NCBI RefSeq assembly: GCF_001541345.2
Contig: NZ_LMVL02000006.1
Location: forward strand, 186,001 to 250,000
Direction: 5' to 3'
Source: Gillisella vitis
Lineage (GTDB): Bacteria; Pseudomonadota; Alphaproteobacteria; Rhizobiales; Rhizobiaceae
DNA: 64,000 nucleotides
Below are positions 35,401 to 43,464 of the stretch, one piece after another. Each line of letters starts with the position of its first letter. Position 1 is the first letter of the stretch. Made by a program: the position numbers and the translations under genes. Below the pieces are notes generated by a model that was not told where the DNA came from, searched no databases, and saw nothing but the letters and a program-made list of their open reading frames with translations.

Positions 35401-37035
35401 TTATTTATCCAGCCAGACGCTGTAGAAGCTTGGGCGGGCAACGGCATCAAAAGCCACACCCTTCACGTAAGGCGCTCCGGCAAAAGCCTGTGGCTCTTCA
35501 AAAATTGGGATGGCATAGGCCTGATCCAGCACATAGGCCTGCGCATCGGCCACGGCCTTCAAGCGCTTTTGTGGATCAGGCTGGGAGCTGATCTCTTCCA
35601 AAATGGCATTGAGCTTCTCATCGACAAAGCCCTGCACCTTGTCACTTGCCCCGCCTTTCTGTCGCAGCACATCGCGGTTTTTCGGGTAATATTGGCTCTT
35701 GATCACATCCGGATCAGCACGTCCCACCATGGCAGGTGCCACCGGGGTTTTCTGCGGATCAAGATCATCCAAAGCGGCACTTCCCGCATCGCCTGCGAGC
35801 ACATTGAGCTTCACGCCCACTTTTTGCCATTGCTGGGCAATCAGTTGCAAGGCGGCACGGTTTTGCGGTTGCGGCAAGGATTCATAGGCGGTCAGCACCA
35901 GCTTGGCCCCTTCCTTGGCACGGATGCCTTCAGTGCCGGGCTTATATCCGGCTTCATCCAGCAGAGCCTTGGCCTTTTCAACGTCAAAGCCCAGCTTGTC
36001 GGATTGATCGACATAGCCAATGGCTGAAGAGGCAATGATGGAAGTGGCACGCGGATAATTCTTGGAAAACAGGGTTTTGATGATTTCATCGCGGTTGGTT
36101 GCCATAGACAGCGCCTTGCGCACCCGCACATCAGCAACCAGCGGATTGTCTGGCCTGAACACCACCGAATTGTTCACGCCACGGGTGCCGGGTGCATAGA
36201 TCTTGAAATTTTGTGTTTCAACCTGCGCCTCATCATAGGCCTGAATCTGGCGGATCAGATCGGCCTGACCGGCCAGAAGCGCACCAATACGCACGCCATC
36301 TTCACGGGTGATGATATATTTGATGCCATCAAGATAGGCGCGGCCCTGATGCTCCAGCTTTTTCGGACCCCAATTGTAATCGGCGCGCACTTTCAGATCG
36401 AGCGATTTGCCAAGCGTCTCAGCACTGACGACAAAGGGACCGGAGCCGATGATTTTGGTTGCATCGCCCAATTGCTCAAACGGCAGCGAGAGGGTTTTCA
36501 ACGACACCAGACCGGAGCCGATAACGGATGTGCCTTGCAGAAAGCCCGGCGAGGGCTTTTTAAACACGAATTTCACCGTCAGCGGGTCAATCACTTCGCT
36601 GTGGTCGTAATTGTTGACCACTTCCGACACCGGCTGTTTCAAGCCCTTATCACCAAGCCCGAAGCGATCGAAGTTTTTGGCCACCGCATTGGCATCCACG
36701 GGAGAGCCATCGGAGAACGTCACGCCGGGGCGGATCTTGAAGGTATATTCCGTGTTATCGGCATTGACCGTCCAGCTTTCGGCAATCCACGGCTCGATCT
36801 CCAGCGTCTTCGGGTTTTGATAGGTCAGCTTGTCGGTGATCTGGTTCAGAATGCCGCTGTTGGGGTAAAAGCCGCCTGCTGGTGGGTAGAGATTGGTATG
36901 GGCCTGCTGCTCAAGATAGACCAAGGTTCCGCCCTTGACCGGCGCATCAGATGCATGGCCGATGGTCGAGAGGCTAACAGAAGCGGCCAGCGCGAGGCTA
37001 AGGCCAAGAAAAGTGCGGCGAAGCGTCATCATCAA
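35401..37035 (-). CDS. family 5 ABC solute-binding protein (KPN_01854-type)
   Basis: First gene of the eight-gene minus-strand operon that runs to 28509. A 544-residue periplasmic protein with a Sec signal (LRRTFLGLSLALAASVSL, cleavage near GHASDA) and family 5 motifs GGTLVYLEQQAHTNLYP, YTFKIRPGVTFSDGSPVDA and GSGPFVVSAETLGKSL. From memory it resembles the KPN_01854 family that accompanies KPN_01858-type monooxygenases. Its position with a GsiA-like ATPase suggests a glutathione-like or other peptide-like S-compound as ligand, which is inference. Confidence 0.88.
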   Translation of the reverse strand: MMMTLRRTFLGLSLALAASVSLSTIGHASDAPVKGGTLVYLEQQAHTNLYPPAGGFYPNSGILNQITDKLTYQNPKTLEIEPWIAESWTVNADNTEYTFKIRPGVTFSDGSPVDANAVAKNFDRFGLGDKGLKQPVSEVVNNYDHSEVIDPLTVKFVFKKPSPGFLQGTSVIGSGLVSLKTLSLPFEQLGDATKIIGSGPFVVSAETLGKSLDLKVRADYNWGPKKLEHQGRAYLDGIKYIITREDGVRIGALLAGQADLIRQIQAYDEAQVETQNFKIYAPGTRGVNNSVVFRPDNPLVADVRVRKALSMATNRDEIIKTLFSKNYPRATSIIASSAIGYVDQSDKLGFDVEKAKALLDEAGYKPGTEGIRAKEGAKLVLTAYESLPQPQNRAALQLIAQQWQKVGVKLNVLAGDAGSAALDDLDPQKTPVAPAMVGRADPDVIKSQYYPKNRDVLRQKGGASDKVQGFVDEKLNAILEEISSQPDPQKRLKAVADAQAYVLDQAYAIPIFEEPQAFAGAPYVKGVAFDAVARPSFYSVWLDK

Positions 37036-37721
37036 TGTCCCTGGAGGTTAAGTGAATGAACCCGTGGGACAAGGGTAGACCTTTGCGCGTTTCAATCAAT
37101 ATTGTCTATTGATTTACTATTCTATTTTTCAGTGCCCTTCTGGAAGATTCATGCTTCACGTTGATGAGTTGGAAAATTTTTAGGAAAGACCGGTTTTGAA
37201 GATCGAAAAATCGGGTTGAAAAGCGGATAGCGGATTGATTTTTGGTATTTATTGCGTGGCGTTCAAATTGCGCGCAGGCAAAATTTTGCTCAGGCTTCGA
37301 GTTTGCCAGGGGAAAGTGGTTACCGGTTTTTCATAAAAGACAAACGGTAACAAGAGAAGCGAGAGTCTGTCTGTTCAATCTGAGCCTGACAGACTCTCGC
37401 AAGGAACAGATATTTGAATCACCCTTGCTACGCTGACCTTCTCACGCTGTTTTTGCCGGCATCATCGACCGCTGATATAGTAAGGCAATCCGTGACTGCC
37501 TCCCCGGTTCTTTTGTTGTTGTTCAAGCCTGTGTTTGCGCAAGGGCAATGTCACAAAATTTCGGGATGGTCTGCCGCGTAAATTTAAGACCATGAAACCA
37601 ACGTCTGGGTGTAAAGAACATGGTTCATGCGGCGCAGAGCCGCGCAATTGGGTGCCATGCGTGTATGGCTGCTGCTCTCAGTTCGCGATGGTGGGCGGAT
37701 GGGATATCGTGGCGTTGAAGG
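37036..37721. other. intergenic region between two sulfur operons
   Basis: About 685 bases without a supported gene. It holds the upstream region of the 37035 operon (AT-rich from 37100 to 37135, with repeated ctatt blocks that may be promoter or regulator contacts) and a dispersed repeat with a 13-bp hairpin at 37301-37402. Short open frames here have no recognised family. Confidence 0.5.
37301..37402. repeat. dispersed repeat, copy A, with 13-bp hairpin
   Basis: About 100 bases also found at 39961-40063. It shares the core aagtggttaccgg, then gataa/cataa, then gacaaacgg and aacaagaga. It ends in a perfect inverted repeat: GCGAGAGTCTGTC (37359-37371) and GACAGACTCTCGC (37388-37400) around a 16-base spacer. 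It resembles the short intergenic mosaic repeats of rhizobia. Confidence 0.75.
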
Positions 37722-38870
37722 TTAAAGAGGTCGGCGATCGGGTCGTGGATGGAAACGAAACTCTGAAGCTGTCGCGCTGACTTGAACCGCTTGATAATCC
37801 TTTGTCTTCTTCTGATGGGCGGATATGAGTTTTCCGCTGGATTGTTCATCCCTTGTGGCAAAATCCTGTGCGTGCCAGCCAAGTCTGGGTGCAATTTTGG
37901 TCACAAAATCGTGCAGAATCTGGTAATATTCGTTCTGTTCAAATTCATAGGGTAGTTCCAGGCGCAGTTCAGAGACCTCTTTGATGATCGGGTCGGCGTG
38001 CAACCAGTTGACAATGTCGTCGCTATTGCCGACCAGATCACGAGGATAAAGTGTGCGGTTTGGACCATTGGGATGGAGCGTGCGCTCCAGCCGAGCTTTG
38101 GCAAAGTCAAGATATTTGCGCCGCGTGGTTGCGCTGGCGCTGTCGAGCGGTACAATTACCCGACCTAGAGCCACCCGGCTGGCAGCACATCCTGCTGCCC
38201 GGTAGAGACTGAGCTGCCTTGCCTGCGCAACATAGAAATCATCAGTATCTTCGCCAGATGTCACATTGCCAATTAAAAGGTTGAGGCCATTACTACCTGC
38301 CCACTTGGCCGATGCAATGGAGCCGCCGCCATACCAGATGCGATCAATCAGCCCTTTAGCCGAGGGTTGCAGCCTGGGACGCTGTGGGCCAAAGGGCGTT
38401 GTCAGCCTTGTTTCCTTAGATCCGAGATAGTCACTGCGCAGATTATCAATCAGCCGCAGGGCACGGTTGTAGGAAAAGTCGTATTTAGTCCAATCGCCAT
38501 CGAACACCCTTCTGCCAATCAGTTCAATATGGGCTGGCAATCCGACGCTGATGCCAATGTTCAGCCGTCCGCTGGAGAGTACATCGGCGAGCGCCAGATC
38601 TTCCGCCAGTCGAAACGGACTTTCGTAGCCGAGCGGAATGACTGCGGTACCAATTTCGATATGGCGGGTACGTTGACCAGCAGCTGCCAGAAAAACCGCA
38701 GCTGAGGAAATGCCTGGCTCCAGATGCCGATGCCGCACCCAAGCCGAGTTAAAGCCAAGCTGCTCGCCATGCTCAAACAGTTGCAAGGTTGCTTCCAGTC
38801 CAGCCAGTGGATTGGCTGGCGGATAGTTTCCAGGGGTGAGAAATCCGATATGGTCTATTGCAATGGTCAT
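37722..38870 (-). CDS. LLM-class flavin-dependent monooxygenase
   Basis: A 382-residue luciferase-like monooxygenase. Features: IAIDHIGFLTPGNYPP, LGFNSAWVRHRHLEPGISSA, IEIGTAVIPLGYESPFRLAEDLALAD and SSGRLNIGISVG. ATG 38870 begins the homology; an upstream extension to 38969 lies in a dispersed repeat and is rejected. The last 35-40 residues (after RLGWHAQDF) have no obvious family match and may be a frame-altered tail. It is the most downstream gene of the minus-strand series from 47060 and is separated from it by a repeat, so it may have its own promoter. Confidence 0.83.
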   Translation of the reverse strand: MTIAIDHIGFLTPGNYPPANPLAGLEATLQLFEHGEQLGFNSAWVRHRHLEPGISSAAVFLAAAGQRTRHIEIGTAVIPLGYESPFRLAEDLALADVLSSGRLNIGISVGLPAHIELIGRRVFDGDWTKYDFSYNRALRLIDNLRSDYLGSKETRLTTPFGPQRPRLQPSAKGLIDRIWYGGGSIASAKWAGSNGLNLLIGNVTSGEDTDDFYVAQARQLSLYRAAGCAASRVALGRVIVPLDSASATTRRKYLDFAKARLERTLHPNGPNRTLYPRDLVGNSDDIVNWLHADPIIKEVSELRLELPYEFEQNEYYQILHDFVTKIAPRLGWHAQDFATRDEQSSGKLISAHQKKTKDYQAVQVSATASEFRFHPRPDRRPL

Positions 38871-38883
38871 GGATGGATCCTTT

Positions 38884-38996
38884 TCTACAGCATCGGACCG
38901 AAAAATGGGAACCGGTTTTCTGATAAATCCGTTGTAAAACCAAGACCTTACAGCATTTCTTTGACTCACGTTTTTTGCACGATGCTATAAGCCATA
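38884..38996. repeat. dispersed rhizobial-type repeat, variant C
   Basis: The stretch contains cagcatcggaccgaaaaatg, then ggaaccggttttctgataaa, then later tacagcatttctttgac and gcacgatgctata. This is the pattern of the common rhizobial intergenic repeat in which blocks around CAGCATCGGACCGAAAA and CCGGTTTTC recur. It shares the (a)aatggg-aaccggtttt module with copies A and B but not their terminal hairpin. It lies directly upstream of the monooxygenase start. Confidence 0.6.
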
Positions 38997-39005
38997 TGGG
39001 TTTGT

Positions 39006-39941
39006 TCAATTGGCAGGCAGACCTGGAGGATTGACTTTTGAGGCTTGCAGGCCTTCCGGTGTCAGATTCCACCGAGACAGCGTCGCCTGATATTGGCCGC
39101 TGGCGATCAGACCGTCGATGACAATGCTGATCGGCTCCGCCAATCCGCTGCCTTTTCGAGTCGTCACGCCCACCTCAGCTGTCAATGGCCAGCCGGCATT
39201 GATAGTTCCCACCAACCGCTTGCGGCCAAGGGTTGCTGCCTGCCATGCCTGCACGGCATTCGGGCCAAGATTGGCGTCAGCCCGACCGGATTGCAGAGCC
39301 AGATCAGCGGCTGCATCGTCATCGTAATATTGCAGTTCAAGCGGTTTCAGCCCGTTTGCCGTGTTTTGCTTGTCCCATTCCAGCAGAATCCGCTCCTGAA
39401 TGGTACCCGAACTGACGATGATCCTCAGGCCGGCAACATCCTTTGGCTCCTTAATGGACGTGATCGGACCATCTTTTTTGACGTAAAAGCCGTGTAGTCC
39501 CTGTCTGTATGTGGAGAAGTCGAATTTCCGCTTGCGCTGTTCGGTGACACCGACGTTTGAAATCACGGCATCATATTTGCCAGAGGTGAGGCCCAGTGGC
39601 CAATCAGCCCACGCGACAGACAGAAGTTCCAGCTTCAGGCCAAGACTCTCTGCCACCAGCGAGGCGAGGTCCGGATCAAAACCGATCACCGTTTTCGCAT
39701 CCGTCGCATAGGCTGTGATCGGTGGAGCGCCGACAGCAACGGCCACCGTTAACACTCCGGCACGGGCGAATTTGAAATCCTTTGGAAGGGCTGAAGCCGC
39801 TTTCGGATCTTTTTGCGTATGCAGTCGGCCCGGCTGTTCAGGGCTGAGATCAAACTGTTGGGCATGCACCGGCGCTGAGACCAAAAGTGTCAAGGCACCG
39901 GCTGCCAGCATTCGAGCTGAGCGGAAGAAAGCATGTTCCAT
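39006..39941 (-). CDS. family 3 ABC solute-binding protein, TcyJ/TcyK-like (1)
   Basis: A 311-residue polar amino-acid/cystine-type binding protein with a Sec signal (hydrophobic LAAGALTLLVSAP, cleavage after VHA). Motifs: VIGFDPDLASLVAESLGLKLEL, WADWPLGLTSGKYDAVISNVGVT and AGLRIIVSSGTIQERIL. It is a clear paralogue of 40103-41041 with the same unusual WADWPLG segment. ATG 39941 is chosen for the signal peptide. Two such paralogues beside one importer recall TcyJ and TcyK of the Bacillus ytm operon. Confidence 0.87.
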   Translation of the reverse strand: MEHAFFRSARMLAAGALTLLVSAPVHAQQFDLSPEQPGRLHTQKDPKAASALPKDFKFARAGVLTVAVAVGAPPITAYATDAKTVIGFDPDLASLVAESLGLKLELLSVAWADWPLGLTSGKYDAVISNVGVTEQRKRKFDFSTYRQGLHGFYVKKDGPITSIKEPKDVAGLRIIVSSGTIQERILLEWDKQNTANGLKPLELQYYDDDAAADLALQSGRADANLGPNAVQAWQAATLGRKRLVGTINAGWPLTAEVGVTTRKGSGLAEPISIVIDGLIASGQYQATLSRWNLTPEGLQASKVNPPGLPAN

Positions 39942-39960
39942 GAAGAAGATCCTGTTTCTA

Positions 39961-40063
39961 GAGTTTGTCAAGGAAAAGTGGTTACCGGGTTTCCCGATAA
40001 GACAAACGGCAACAAGAGAATTTAGAGTCTGTCTGCTTCAATCTGAACTTGGCAGACTCTAAA
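39961..40063. repeat. dispersed repeat, copy B, with compensated hairpin
   Basis: Second copy of the element at 37301-37402, here between the two paralogous binding-protein genes. Its inverted repeat is TTTAGAGTCTGTC (40021-40033) and GGCAGACTCTAAA (40051-40063). Compared with copy A, GCG to TTT in the left arm is matched by CGC to AAA in the right arm, so base pairing is preserved by paired changes. Confidence 0.75.
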
Positions 40064-40088
40064 ACAAAAGGCGGGTTTCAAACCCGCC
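40061..40088 (-). terminator. Rho-independent terminator after the binding-protein gene
   Basis: Read on the minus strand, GGCGGGTTT and AAACCCGCC form a stem with a minimal loop, followed by TTTTGTTTT. It lies 15 bases after the stop of the binding-protein gene at 40103-41041 and should end or reduce transcription before the downstream paralogue. Confidence 0.85.
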
Positions 40089-40102
40089 CAACCGTGTTGA
40101 GA

Positions 40103-41041
40103 TTATGATCCGCTTTTGGGCAGGCCAGGCGGGTTGGTGCGGCTTTCCGGAATGGCTTCCGCCGTCAGGTTCCAGCGCTTCAGCACTTCGCCATATTTGC
40201 CGTTTTTGATCAGGGCGTTTGTGGCAATGGTCAAGGCATCGGCAAGCCCCGCATTTTTGCGGGTCACAGTGGCGATATCCGCTGTCAACGGCCAGCCGCC
40301 ATTGACATTGCCGACCAGCCGCGTGTTGCCCTTGATCAGCGCACCATAGGCCTGGCTGGCATTGGTGTTGAACCGCACATCGGCACGTCCCGACTGGAGC
40401 GCAAGATCGCTGGCGGCGCTATCCTCGTAATATTGCACCTTGATCGGCTTCAGCCCGGCGGCGACATTCTGGCGATCCCAGTCCAGAATGATCTTTTCCT
40501 GATTAGTACCGGATGAGGTGATCAGCTTCAGGCCCGCGACATCCTTCGGCTCTTTGATGTCGGTAATCGGGCTGTTCTTGGCGACGTAAAAGCCCAGCAG
40601 ATCACGACGATAGCTGGAAAAATCATATTTTTCCTTACGCTGCTCCGTCACGGTGACATTGCTGATCACAGCATCGTATTTGCCAGAAGCGATACCGAGC
40701 GGCCAGTCCGCCCAGGCGACGGGGACAATTTCAAGCTCTACTCCCAGCGAATCCGCCAGCAATTGCGCAAGATCCGGGTCGGCCCCGAGAATCGTCTTGG
40801 CATCGGATGCATAGGTCACAACCGGCGGATCGAAAGGGCTGACGGCCACCGTGAATTTGCCTGGCGTCGTGAATTTGAAACCGGGCTTGATCGCCGCAAT
40901 CGCCGCCTCGTTTTTCTCGGCCCTCACCCGGTTTGATATGTCAGGACTCAGATCAAATTTATCGGCAGCCAATGCGCTGTCTGCGGTCAGTGCCGTGAAT
41001 GCCGCCAGGGCCAGGCCCGGCAGGATTTTCCGAAATGTCAT
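40103..41041 (-). CDS. family 3 ABC solute-binding protein, TcyJ/TcyK-like (2)
   Basis: A 312-residue periplasmic binding protein with signal peptide (LPGLALAAFTALTADSALA, cleavage before ADK). Shared motifs with its paralogue: ILGADPDLAQLLADSLGVEL, WADWPLGIASGKYDAVISN, AGLKLITSSGTNQEKIILDW and a C-terminal NPPGLP. It lies 53 bp downstream of the fused permease-ATPase and is its most likely partner. The ligand is inferred to be an S-substituted cysteine or cystine-like amino acid from the neighbours. Confidence 0.88.
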   Translation of the reverse strand: MTFRKILPGLALAAFTALTADSALAADKFDLSPDISNRVRAEKNEAAIAAIKPGFKFTTPGKFTVAVSPFDPPVVTYASDAKTILGADPDLAQLLADSLGVELEIVPVAWADWPLGIASGKYDAVISNVTVTEQRKEKYDFSSYRRDLLGFYVAKNSPITDIKEPKDVAGLKLITSSGTNQEKIILDWDRQNVAAGLKPIKVQYYEDSAASDLALQSGRADVRFNTNASQAYGALIKGNTRLVGNVNGGWPLTADIATVTRKNAGLADALTIATNALIKNGKYGEVLKRWNLTAEAIPESRTNPPGLPKSGS

Positions 41042-41094
41042 GCTGCTCTCCAGTCAGAAATGGGGTTGATGGGGTTAAGTTTCAGTGCGGGCGC

Positions 41095-42861
41095 TCACAG
41101 CACCTTGGCCAGGAATTCCTGGGTGCGCGGGTGAGCGGCATGGCTAAAGATCCGTTCCGGGGTATCCACTTCCAGCACGCGGCCGCCTTCCATGAAGACG
41201 ACCGTATCGGCGACTTCACGGGCAAAGCCGATTTCATGGGTGACGATCACCAGCGTCGTACCGGTGCGCGCCAGTTCCTTGATCACATCAAGCACTTCCC
41301 CCACCAGTTCAGGGTCGAGCGCTGAGGTTGGTTCGTCGAACAGCAGAACCTTGGGCTTCAGCGCCAGCGCCCGGGCAATCGCCACACGCTGCTGCTGGCC
41401 GCCGGACAATTGCCGGGGATAGGCATGGATCTTGTCGCTCAGGCCGACACGGGCCAGCAAATCCTGGGCCAGCAGAATGGCCTCGTCGCGTGGAAGGCCA
41501 AGGACGGCAATCGGTGCTTCGATCAGGTTTTCAAGAACCGTCAGATGCGGAAAGAGATTAAAGCTCTGGAACACCATACCGATCTCGACGCGGCGTTTCA
41601 GGATGTCCTTCTCCTTCAATTCGTAAAGCACATTGCCGCGCCTATTATAGCCGACCAGTTCGCCATCAACCGAGATGAAGCCGTGATCGACACGCTCCAG
41701 ATGGTTGATGCTGCGCAAAAGCGTCGATTTTCCAGAACCTGAAGGGCCAAGAATTGCCGTGACGCTTCCGGCTTTCAGCGTCAGATCGACACCATCCAGA
41801 ACCTTCAGATGGCCAAAACTTTTCGACACATTCTGGATGCGCACCACGCCGCCCTGGCGAAGCGCTGTCAAATCCTTCAGGGCCGACCGGCGATTGGCCG
41901 TCACCGCTGGCACCGTTGTCAATGCCGCGCGCCCGAAGAACGCCCGGAATGGCAGGGGCTTCGGATTGCGCAGGGCACCTTTGGAAAAATGCCGCTCGAT
42001 ATAGTGCTGGGCGACCGAAAGCACCGTCATGATCACCAAATACCAGGCGGTAGCGACCATCAGCAGCGGAATGACTTCCAGATTGCGGCGATAGATGACC
42101 TGCACGGTGTAGAACAATTCCGGCAGCGCCAGCACATAGACAATGGAGGTGGCCTTGGCCAGACCGATGATCTCATTGAAACCGGTCGGCAGGATGGTGC
42201 GCATCGCCTGGGGCAGCACAATCCTGAATGCCTGGCGGCGGCGCGGCAGGCCAAGGGCAGCCGCCGCCTCCAACTGACCCTGATCGACCGAGAGAATGCC
42301 GCCGCGAACGATCTCGGCAAAGAAAGCCGACTGATTGAGCGTCAAGCCGATAAAGGCGGCGGCAAATGGCGTTAGCAATTGTACGGTCGGGTAATCCACC
42401 AGCACCTGGCCGGTAAAGGGCACGGAAATGTGAATGGTTTCATAGAGATAGCCGAGATTGTTGAGCACCAGAAGCAGTACAATCATCGGGATGGAGCGCA
42501 GCAGCCAGATATAGCCCCAGGATAGGCCAGACAGCAGCGGTGAGCGCGACACCCGGGCCAGTGCCAGCGCCGTCCCCAGGACCGATCCGCTGATGGTGGC
42601 GAGCACAGTCAGCAACAGGGTCCGGCCCAACCCGGCCAGAACCGGCTCCGCAAAGAACCATTGCGCAAAAACGCTCCAGCCCCAGCGTGGATTGGTAAAG
42701 GTGGAATAGATCGCTGCGATGATGACTGCCGCAGCAAACACCGTGCCAACAATCCGGGCCGGGTAGCGAGCAGGAACGACCTTCAAACGAGAAAGATCAT
42801 GGGGCAGATCGCTGGCGACATCCACATGCCGGATGCCTGGAAAGTCCGAAGTGAGAGCCAT
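41095..42861 (-). CDS. amino-acid ABC permease fused to its ATPase
   Basis: A 588-residue chain. Residues about 35-300 form a HisM/TcyL-type permease with several helices (LLLTVLATISGSVLGTALAL, LLRSIPMIVLLLVLNNL) and the EAA loop EAAAALGLPRRRQAFRIVLPQA. Residues about 345-588 form a GlnQ/TcyN-type ATPase: Walker A GPSGSGKST, FQSFNLFPHLTVLENL, LSGGQQQRVAIARAL, LLFDEPTSALDPE, VTHEIGFA. No second permease gene is present, so the permease half should homodimerise. The fusion replaces separate tcyL, tcyM and tcyN genes. ATG 42861; strong family match. Confidence 0.92.
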   Translation of the reverse strand: MALTSDFPGIRHVDVASDLPHDLSRLKVVPARYPARIVGTVFAAAVIIAAIYSTFTNPRWGWSVFAQWFFAEPVLAGLGRTLLLTVLATISGSVLGTALALARVSRSPLLSGLSWGYIWLLRSIPMIVLLLVLNNLGYLYETIHISVPFTGQVLVDYPTVQLLTPFAAAFIGLTLNQSAFFAEIVRGGILSVDQGQLEAAAALGLPRRRQAFRIVLPQAMRTILPTGFNEIIGLAKATSIVYVLALPELFYTVQVIYRRNLEVIPLLMVATAWYLVIMTVLSVAQHYIERHFSKGALRNPKPLPFRAFFGRAALTTVPAVTANRRSALKDLTALRQGGVVRIQNVSKSFGHLKVLDGVDLTLKAGSVTAILGPSGSGKSTLLRSINHLERVDHGFISVDGELVGYNRRGNVLYELKEKDILKRRVEIGMVFQSFNLFPHLTVLENLIEAPIAVLGLPRDEAILLAQDLLARVGLSDKIHAYPRQLSGGQQQRVAIARALALKPKVLLFDEPTSALDPELVGEVLDVIKELARTGTTLVIVTHEIGFAREVADTVVFMEGGRVLEVDTPERIFSHAAHPRTQEFLAKVL

Positions 42862-42906
42862 AGCGCCGTCCTTTCTGAAGAGGGTGGGCTGAAAGATTGA
42901 GGAGAA

Positions 42907-43449
42907 CTATACGGAGACCGCACGGCGCTCCGAGCGAAGCTGCGGCTTTTCATCGCCTACGGCGAGATGGCGGATGTCCTTCTCGAAGGGCAGTGTCCGA
43001 TGGATTTCGGGATCGACCGCCGGATCGAACAGGGCGCTATAGCCATTCTTCAGGTAAAGCCCAACCGCCTCCGGCTGGCGAAAACCGGTGGTAAGATAGA
43101 TCCGTCCATAGCCCTGCCGCGCCGCCTGGGCTTCGAGTTCTGCCAGCACGATGCGTGCAAGGCCTTGGCGCCGATAATCGGGATGGGTCCAGATGCGTTT
43201 GAACTCGGCGGTGGTCTCGTCATAGAACTTGAAGGCACCCCCGCTGATCGGCTGGCCATCGCGCAGCAGCAACAGGAAAGTGCCGAACGGCGGCTGAAAA
43301 GCTTCCGCCGGATAGCGGTTGATTTCCTCTACCGCGCCCTCCGCGCTGAAAAACGTCCCGTAGCGGCTGTCATATTCACGGATCAGATCGTCGATCAGCG
43401 GCTTTGCTAAGGGGTCGAGCGGCGAGGTGTAAACGAATTTATCGGTCAT
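42907..43449 (-). CDS. GNAT N-acetyltransferase, SnaA-like
   Basis: A 180-residue acetyl-CoA-dependent acetyltransferase. The acetyl-CoA motif A is clear: RIWTHPDYRRQGLARIVLAELE, with motif B at PEAVGLYLKNGYSA. ATG 43449 fits the family start (an ATG 12 bases upstream is less likely). Between the importer and an amidohydrolase, it matches SnaA (YtmI) of the Bacillus S-alkylcysteine salvage operon, which N-acetylates the S-substituted cysteine before oxygenase attack. The role is inferred from context. Confidence 0.82.
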   Translation of the reverse strand: MTDKFVYTSPLDPLAKPLIDDLIREYDSRYGTFFSAEGAVEEINRYPAEAFQPPFGTFLLLLRDGQPISGGAFKFYDETTAEFKRIWTHPDYRRQGLARIVLAELEAQAARQGYGRIYLTTGFRQPEAVGLYLKNGYSALFDPAVDPEIHRTLPFEKDIRHLAVGDEKPQLRSERRAVSV

Positions 43450-43464
43450 GGCGGTGCACATCCT

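Noticed and set aside
36211..37059. 282-codon plus-strand frame
   Set aside because: Antisense to the family 5 binding-protein gene with a clear signal peptide and motifs.
37104..37130. Possible fourth copy of the WCTAT-N7-RTAGA operator upstream of 37035
   Set aside because: The tctattgatttactatt segment has repeated ctat blocks in direct, not inverted, orientation, so it does not fit the dyad.
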